Assembly (NCBI GenBank): GCA_016702415.1
Contig: JADJEA010000012.1
Coordinates: 62,001 to 126,000 of the forward strand
Reading direction: 5' to 3'
DNA: 64,000 nt
From: Nostocoides sp.
GTDB lineage: Bacteria; Actinomycetota; Actinomycetes; Actinomycetales; Dermatophilaceae
Both the position numbers and the translations under genes were made by a program. Numbering within the stretch: position 1 is the first letter of the stretch; every line of letters starts with the position of its first letter. Positions 57,950-64,000 of the stretch are shown here, piece after piece. The notes under the pieces are model-generated. The model was given only the letters and a program-made list of their open reading frames with translations, searched no databases and was not told the DNA's origin.

Positions 57950-58711
57950 TCAAGTCGTCAGAAGGGCAGCGACGGCGACGGCGACCGTGAAGACGACCTC
58001 GATGAGCCCGACCTGCTTGGGTGTCAGCGTCCGGCGCGGGAAGAGCGCCGCGCGGGCGGTGAGGGCGGCGAAGATCGCGACCAACGGCCAGCTCACCGCC
58101 ACCATGAGGATCGTCGCCACAGCGTGCCAGCCGATCGAGAGCCACAGGTGGGGCCGTGAGCCGCGTTCCCGGATCATCGTCTTGACATAGACGACGGTCC
58201 CGCCGAAGTAGGCCGCGAGGACGGCCGCCAGCACCCAGGCGCGGGTGTCGTCGGGGCCGTGCCCCGCGGCATACGACACGGGGGTCATCAGGCACGACCC
58301 GACAGTGGTCGCCAGGCCGCTGACGAGCGCTCGTTCGTCCCGGCGTGCCGAGGCGACCAGGCCGATCCCGAGGGGGAGGAGGAAGAGCGGTGCCCACCGG
58401 ATCAGCGCCGGCTCCAACGCGAGGGTCAGTGCGCCGAGCACGATCGCGGCGAGGCCGTAGGCACGCACCGGCGGCAGGTAGCGCGCCTTGCGCCGGGACT
58501 TCAGCCACAGGCCGGTGGCGAAGAACGCGAAATAGCCGACGAACCAGAAGGCGGCAAGCGGGAGGTGCACCCACCGCGGCCGACTGGCGAGGAGGCCGAC
58601 CAGCAGCGGCGTCGCGAGCATCGCCCACGCGCCGTGTTGGTTGGGCACCCACCCAGGACCTCGTGGCCGCCGCACCGGGGCAGACGCGGCGGGGCGGGCG
58701 GTTGCGCTCAC
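57950..58711 (-). CDS. YwiC-like membrane protein
   Basis: An integral membrane protein of 253 residues with about seven segments. The N-terminal motif VPNQHGAWAMLATPLLVGLL marks the YwiC-like family of unknown function. The start is probably GTG 58711 (VSATARPAASAPVRRPRG), with a basic N-terminus before the first membrane segment. No operon partner is evident; it lies between the tRNA genes and the carboxylase gene. Confidence 0.75.
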   Translation of the reverse strand: MSATARPAASAPVRRPRGPGWVPNQHGAWAMLATPLLVGLLASRPRWVHLPLAAFWFVGYFAFFATGLWLKSRRKARYLPPVRAYGLAAIVLGALTLALEPALIRWAPLFLLPLGIGLVASARRDERALVSGLATTVGSCLMTPVSYAAGHGPDDTRAWVLAAVLAAYFGGTVVYVKTMIRERGSRPHLWLSIGWHAVATILMVAVSWPLVAIFAALTARAALFPRRTLTPKQVGLIEVVFTVAVAVAALLTT

Positions 58712-58817
58712 CCCGTGAGGGTATGCCGATTCCGCCCTCCCCCGGCCGGGCCGCCTCCCCCTGGTCCCCGGCTGGTGCCGGAACCTGCTCCCGGGACCTC
58801 GCGCCGCTTCCGGGGAA

Positions 58818-61800
58818 TCAGCCGGCGTCGAGGGCGGCGATGACGCGCGGGCGCAGGTCGGCGGCGGCGATGACCTCGTCGACCGAGCCGACCGCGACGG
58901 CGCGGTGGATGTCATGGATGCCGTCGAACTCCGCGGCGACCTCCCCGAGCTTTTCGGCCCGCACGGCGCGACGCAGATCGGCCAGTTCGGCGGCGAGGGC
59001 GGCCCGATGCCCGTTCTCGGCGACCGTGAGTCGACCGTCCACGGCCGCCACCCGGGGGTCGGCGGCGGTGCGGGCATCGACCTCACGGCTGAAGACGACC
59101 GCAGCCGCGGGGGCGCCCCCGATGACCGACGCGAAGGACCCCTCGAGCGCGAGCACGGTCATCCGCGGGTTGAGCGCCTTGGAGAAGACGACGAAGGCAC
59201 CGCCGTGGTAGCGCGAGACGACGACGAAGACGATCGGCCCGTCGAAGTTGACGATGGCCCGGCCGATCTCCGCGCCGTACTCCAACTGCAGCCCGCGCAT
59301 CGACTCCGGCGAGCCGTCGAACCCGGAGAGATTGGCCAGGACGACCAGGGGTCGGTTGCCGGAGGCCGCATTGATCGCCCGGGCCGCCTTCTTGGAGGAC
59401 TTGGGGAAGAGGGTGCCCGCGGTATAGGAGTCCGGCCCGTCGGTCGGCGGGAAACCCCGGCGCGCAACCGGTTTGGACTCGATGCCGAGGAGGCAGACGC
59501 TGTGGCCGCCGACGCGGGCATCGACGACGACGGCGGTTTCGGCGTCCGCCATCCCGGCCCAGCGCTCGAGCATCGGGTGGTCCTGGTCGGCGAGGGCCCG
59601 CATCACGGTGCGGACGTCGAACGGCTTCTTCCGGTCGGGATTGCTCACCGGGGACCAGATGTCGCCGAGTGTCGCGAAGTCGCTGCCGTCGAGGGCGTGG
59701 GCGCTGCGGGTGACATCGCGGTCGATCGGGTCGGCGGTCGGGGCATGCCGCGGCCCGCTCTCACCGGGGCGCAATAGGTCGCGTCATAGTGCGCCAGGAG
59801 GATGCCGACCGCTCCCGCCAGATCGGCCGCCCAGTACTGCGCCTGCCCGTTGGGCCCCATGACCCGGTCATACCCGCCGATGCCGAAGTTGTCCTCGGCG
59901 CTGACCCCGCCGGAGAAGTCGAGCGACTGCTTGCCGGTCAGCACCATCGCCGACTCCGGCGTCATGACGAGGATGCCCTTGGTGTGCATGAGCATCGTCG
60001 CCTCGGCGTTCCAATAGGGCTGGGCGCCGACGTTGATCCCGGCGACGACGACGTTGATCTCGTGACCGTCCTGGGTGAACTCGATGATCCGCTTGAGCGC
60101 CCTTGCCACCCAGTCCATGTTCTCGGTGCCGGAGTCCATCGAGATCCGGGCGCCGGCCGACAGGGCGAACCACTCGACGGGAATGCCGCGCTCCTCCGCC
60201 AGGTCGAGCGCGGCGATGATCCGGGCGCACTCGGCCTCGGCGACAGAGCCCAGCGATTGCAGCGGATCGCCGGCGAGGAGGACCCGCTCGATGCCCTCGG
60301 GGTGCAGATCGGTGGGGGTCCGGACGAGGGCGCACATGATCCCGGCGTGGTTCTCCCCGACGGGCCGCTCGACCGGGACCAGCGCGCCGGCGTCGTCGAG
60401 GTCGTACTCGACCGCGCTGCCACCGTCGCCGACGAGGAGCCCGGTCAACTCGTAGGGATAGACCAGGCCGCGGCGGCGCGCGCGGACGACCTTCTCGGCA
60501 TACGCATCGAGGGGGGCGAGCAGGTCGGTGGCCGGCGGCTCGACGGAATAGACGACCCCGGAGCCCGGCTGGTAGCTGAACCGGGCGACCGCGGGCACCC
60601 CCCGGCCCCCCGCCGCGGCGATCCGGCCCTCGATGCGGACCTCCTCGATGCCCGCCCCCGCGGTCATCGGGGCGATCTGGGCGCGCAGCGCGGTGAGTTG
60701 GTCGACATCGGCCTCGATGAGCGGCCAGATATGGATCCACACGTGGTTCATGTCGAGGCGAGTGCCACCGGACCCGGTCCGGGCAGTGCGGATCGCCTCC
60801 AGGCACATCGCGAGCGCGCGTTCGACGTGCGGGAGGCCGACGACGCGGCCCTCGCCGTCGCGGACGACGGCGAGTTCGCGCACCTGGGCGAGAGCGACGA
60901 GGCGGCGGTCCGCGGGGTTGTCGCGGGCGACGCAGTCGAGCAGGAGGACGTCGCGTGGCGCGTCCAGGCGGGTGAGATCGAAGTCGCGCAGCCGCCAGAG
61001 GTTGAGCCGCCGCCCCACCATCGGATGTATGCCGCGCACCGGCCGGTCCTCGACGATGCCGCCCGCGCCGTCCGGCCGGAACGTCAGGTGATCGATCTCG
61101 ATCCCCGCACCGCGCACCAATCCCACGGCGACGCGACGGACGCGCTGGACCAGGCCGGTGCCGTCCAACCGGCGGGCCACCTCGACCGCCGCGAGGGCTG
61201 GGTCGACGGGCAGACCGGGGGCATAGAGATAGATGTCGGCGACCTTCTCGGTCTCGGCCCGGTCGAGCTCCTCCTCCAGGGAGCGGATCAGGGCGCTGCC
61301 GGGAACGAGTTCGTCGAGTCGGCCCACGGTGGAGACCAGGTGGGTGCGGCGGCGATCGAGGGTATAGTCGGCGCAGGCGAACGGGCGGCCGGACACGGCA
61401 TACTCCCGCAGGTCGTCGAGGTGGTACTCGCGATAGTGACGCCGGATGAGGACCGAGAGCATGGGTTCCCGGCTGGGGATGCCACCGCGCAGCCGGTCGC
61501 CGAGGAAGCCGATGATGCGCTCCGGGATGTCGGCGAGCGCCTCGAGCCGACGGGTTCGCTCCGCGCCGTCGGGAAGGTCGTCCAGGGCCATGAGTTCGTC
61601 GCCGACGCCGGCGAGCACCGCGGAGCGCTGCGCGTCCACCAGGGGTTGGTCGAACCAGCGGAACCGGACGCTGCGGGCGAGGTCGCCGACGAGGGGAAAG
61701 CGCAGCTGGGTCGCGAAGACGACGCGGTCGAGGATGTCGCGCGCGGTCGCGTCCAGGGGCGGCTGGGGTGGCGGCCCGGCGAGCCACCGGCGCAGCAAGG

Positions 61801-64000
61801 CGACCGCGACCTGGACCTCCGGCGCGGACCGTTGACCGGCGAGGAAGACCCGGAAGACGGCGCGTTCCAGTTCCGGGGTGCGTTCCAGGGAGTCGACACC
61901 GAAGTGGCGCAGGACGCGGCCCAGCCGCTCACGGAACTCCGGCGGCAACCCGCCGCGCTCGGGGTCGAGCGTCACCATGTAGGTATGGAAGTACTCACGC
62001 GGTGAGTGAATCCGCGTCTCCCCGGCATCGCGCTCCCCGGCGGGCCGGTTGCGGCTGAGCTCGGCGAAGTCGGCGAAGAGGTCGAGCAGCGCGAGCTCCC
62101 CGGAGAGCGGCGCAGCGCCGTCGGCGGAGAGGGCGTCGCGAGCGCGCAGATATCCGGCGAGGTCGTCGCCCCCGCCGACGGGATCGACGTCGTAGCCCAT
62201 CATCAGGCCGCTGAGGTCGCGAAGCCCGGCCTCGGCGCGCTCGGCGGCGGTGGTTCGACGGTCGTCCGGCGGCAGGTCGAGGGCGGCCTGTCCGCGCGCG
62301 CCGTCGACCTCGGCGGTCCCCTCGCCGGTGGGCTCGAGCCGGGCCAGCGGTGCCCCCGTCTCGACCTGGCTCCCGGCCGTCACGAGAAGCTCGCGCACTC
62401 GCCCGGAAAAGGGCGCCGGCACGACGGTCTCCATCTTCATGCTCTCGAGGACCAGGACGGGAGCGCCGGCGGCGACCTCGTCGCCGACCGCGACGGGGGT
62501 GGCGACAACGAGCGCCGGGGCCGGGGCCCGGACCACGCCGCCTTCGTCCCGGGTGACCCGGTGGGCGACGTCGTCGACCTGGACCAGATGCACCGGGCCG
62601 TGGGTGGCCAGGACGAGGCGGTGGGTGCGGCCCGCGGCGGCGAGGCGCGCGGCATACGGACCGAGACGCGTCAAGGCCGCCTCGACACGGTGGACGCCGT
62701 CCGGACCCGCGATGGTGACCCGGAAGCGATCCGGGCCGACCCGCAGGACCGCGACCTTGTATGCCGTCCCCCGCAGTTTGAGATCGATCGGTCGCCCGAC
62801 GTCGTGCTGGACCTGGGGCCGACCGCCCCGCGCGGTCTCGACGAGCCGGGTGCGCTCGATGGCCTCGGCGTCCTCGTAGGCGTCGATGCCCGCCGCGACG
62901 AGCGCGACGCCCGACCCGGCGTGTTGGACCAGGCGGCCCTCGTCGCGAACCCGGTCGATCCACCCGGTGTCGGCGCTGCCGTCGATGACCTCGGGTTGGG
63001 CGAGCAGGTCGAGGACGAAGCTCTTGTTGGTCGCCCCGCCCTCGATGACGACGGTGGTCTCCTGCATGGCCCGGCGCAGGCGAGCGAGCGCCTCGGCGCG
63101 GTCGCGCCCGTGGGCGATGATCTTGGCGATCATCGAGTCGAACTCCGGCGGGATCGAATCCCCTTCCGCGACACCGGTGTCGACCCGGATTCCGGGACCG
63201 GAGGGGATGTCGAGGTGGGCGATCCGACCGGGCGAGGGGGCGAAGTCCCGGTCGGGATCCTCGGCGTTGAGCCGGGCCTCGACGGCATGGCCGCGCTCGG
63301 CGGGCCGCTCCCCCTCGAGCCGACCCCCGGCCGCGACGTGGAGTTGGAGCTTGACGAGGTCGGTGTCGGTCGTGACCTCGGTGATCGGGTGCTCCACCTG
63401 GAGGCGGGTGTTGACTTCGAGGAAGGCGACGGTCCCGTCGGCGGGCTGGAAGAGGAACTCCACCGTGCCGGCCCCGGCATACCCGACGGCGATGGCGAGC
63501 CGCTCGGCGCTCTCCTTGAGCACGCGGGCCTGCGCGGCGGTCATCACCGGGGAGGCGGATTCCTCGATGACCTTTTGGTTGCGGCGCTGAATGGTGCAGT
63601 CGCGGACCCCGATCGCCCAAGCGGCTCCCTGGCCGTCGGCGATGATCTGGACCTCGACGTGCCGCGCCCCCGTGACGAGTTTCTCCAGGAAGACGACCCC
63701 CGAACCGAACGCGCGGTGGGCCTCGTCCCGAGTGAGTTGGTATGCCGCGGCCAACTCCGCGTCGCTGCTCACCCGGCGGATGCCGCGACCCCCGCCGCCG
63801 GCGGTCGCCTTGAGCATGAGGGGGTAGCCGATCCGGGCCGCGGCCGCGCGCGCCTCCTCCAGGGTCTCGACGCCGCCTCGGCTCCAGGGCGCGACCGGGA
63901 CCCCGACCTCCTCGGCGATGAGTTTGCTGCCGATCTTGTCGCCGAGCTTGCGCATGGCCGCGGCGCTGGGCCCCACGAAGGTGACCCCGATCCGCGCACA
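58818..64000 (-). pseudogene. Fused acyl-CoA carboxylase (biotin carboxylase-BCCP-carboxyltransferase), frameshifted, 5' end off the window
   Basis: One very large polypeptide carries all carboxylase parts for acetyl- or propionyl-CoA. Right to left: the ATP-grasp biotin carboxylase (KATAGGGGRGIRRV, EVNTRLQVEHPITE), a biotin carrier with VLESMKMET (the Lys codon is at 62435..62437), a linker, then the carboxyltransferase (SGARISMDSGTENMDWVAR, EDNFGIGGYDRVMGPNGQ). The frame breaks near 59766: after LLAHYDATY the family sequence resumes one frame over at GESGPRHAPTADPIDRD and runs to 58818 (LANLSGFDGSPESMRG). One C missing from a CCCC run explains it. The start lies beyond 64000. Confidence 0.87.

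Overview
The window is high-GC actinobacterial chromosome. It carries the str, S10, spc and alpha ribosomal clusters, the rplKA, rplJL and rpoBC genes, and rpmG-hadA-hadB-murB. The gene order, an LLM-type (probably F420-dependent) oxidoreductase and a decayed mycothiol-type DinB gene point to Actinomycetota, most likely Micrococcales (Intrasporangiaceae or Dermatophilaceae). The family is an inference; the phylum is secure.

Layout, left to right. 1-1202 is the small subunit of methylmalonyl-CoA mutase, cut by the left edge. 1330-24121 is one long minus-strand block, read right to left as rpsJ-rplC-rplD-rplW-rplB-rpsS-rplV-rpsC-rplP-rpmC-rpsQ, rplN-rplX-rplE-rpsN-rpsH-rplF-rplR-rpsE-rpmD-rplO, secY-adk-map, a non-ribosomal insert (serine hydrolase, LLM oxidoreductase, thioredoxin, VanW-family protein and a wrecked segment with a poly-G tract), then infA-rpmJ-rpsM-rpsK-rpsD-rpoA-rplQ-truA. 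24122-29708 is a repeat-flanked accessory island of lower GC: a decayed group II intron reverse transcriptase, a four-gene operon (secreted small protein, ABC ATPase, two membrane proteins), a relic of the 3' end of tuf, and a decayed DinB gene. 29709-34146 is rpsL-rpsG-fusA-tuf. 34442-38679 holds an EEP-fold hydrolase, a small membrane protein, and a two-component pair with an oddly duplicated kinase. 38827-51974 is secE-nusG-rplK-rplA-(lipoprotein)-rplJ-rplL-rpoB-rpoC, preceded by tRNA-Trp. 52340-55269 is plus strand: aminotransferase, DUF5709 protein, adenosine deaminase. 55303-64000 is minus strand: murB, hadB, hadA, rpmG, tRNA-Met, tRNA-Thr, a YwiC-like membrane protein and a giant fused acyl-CoA carboxylase cut by the right edge.

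Two things stand out. The octamer GTATGCCG (or CGGCATAC) occurs about 69 times where roughly 2 are expected. It occurs in all reading frames and between genes, where pairs form long perfect hairpins at operon junctions, and it is absent from the accessory operon. This resembles a HIP1-like dispersed motif. Second, the sequence has clear quality problems: a 412-base tract that is about 89% G, an in-frame amber codon in the essential gene rpsH, and single-base frameshifts in two conserved enzymes. Apparent gene breakage should therefore be read with caution.

Functionally the window is dominated by translation and transcription machinery. Around it sit protein export (secY, secE), N-terminal processing (map), nucleotide balance (adk), cell-wall precursor synthesis (murB) and acyl-CoA metabolism.
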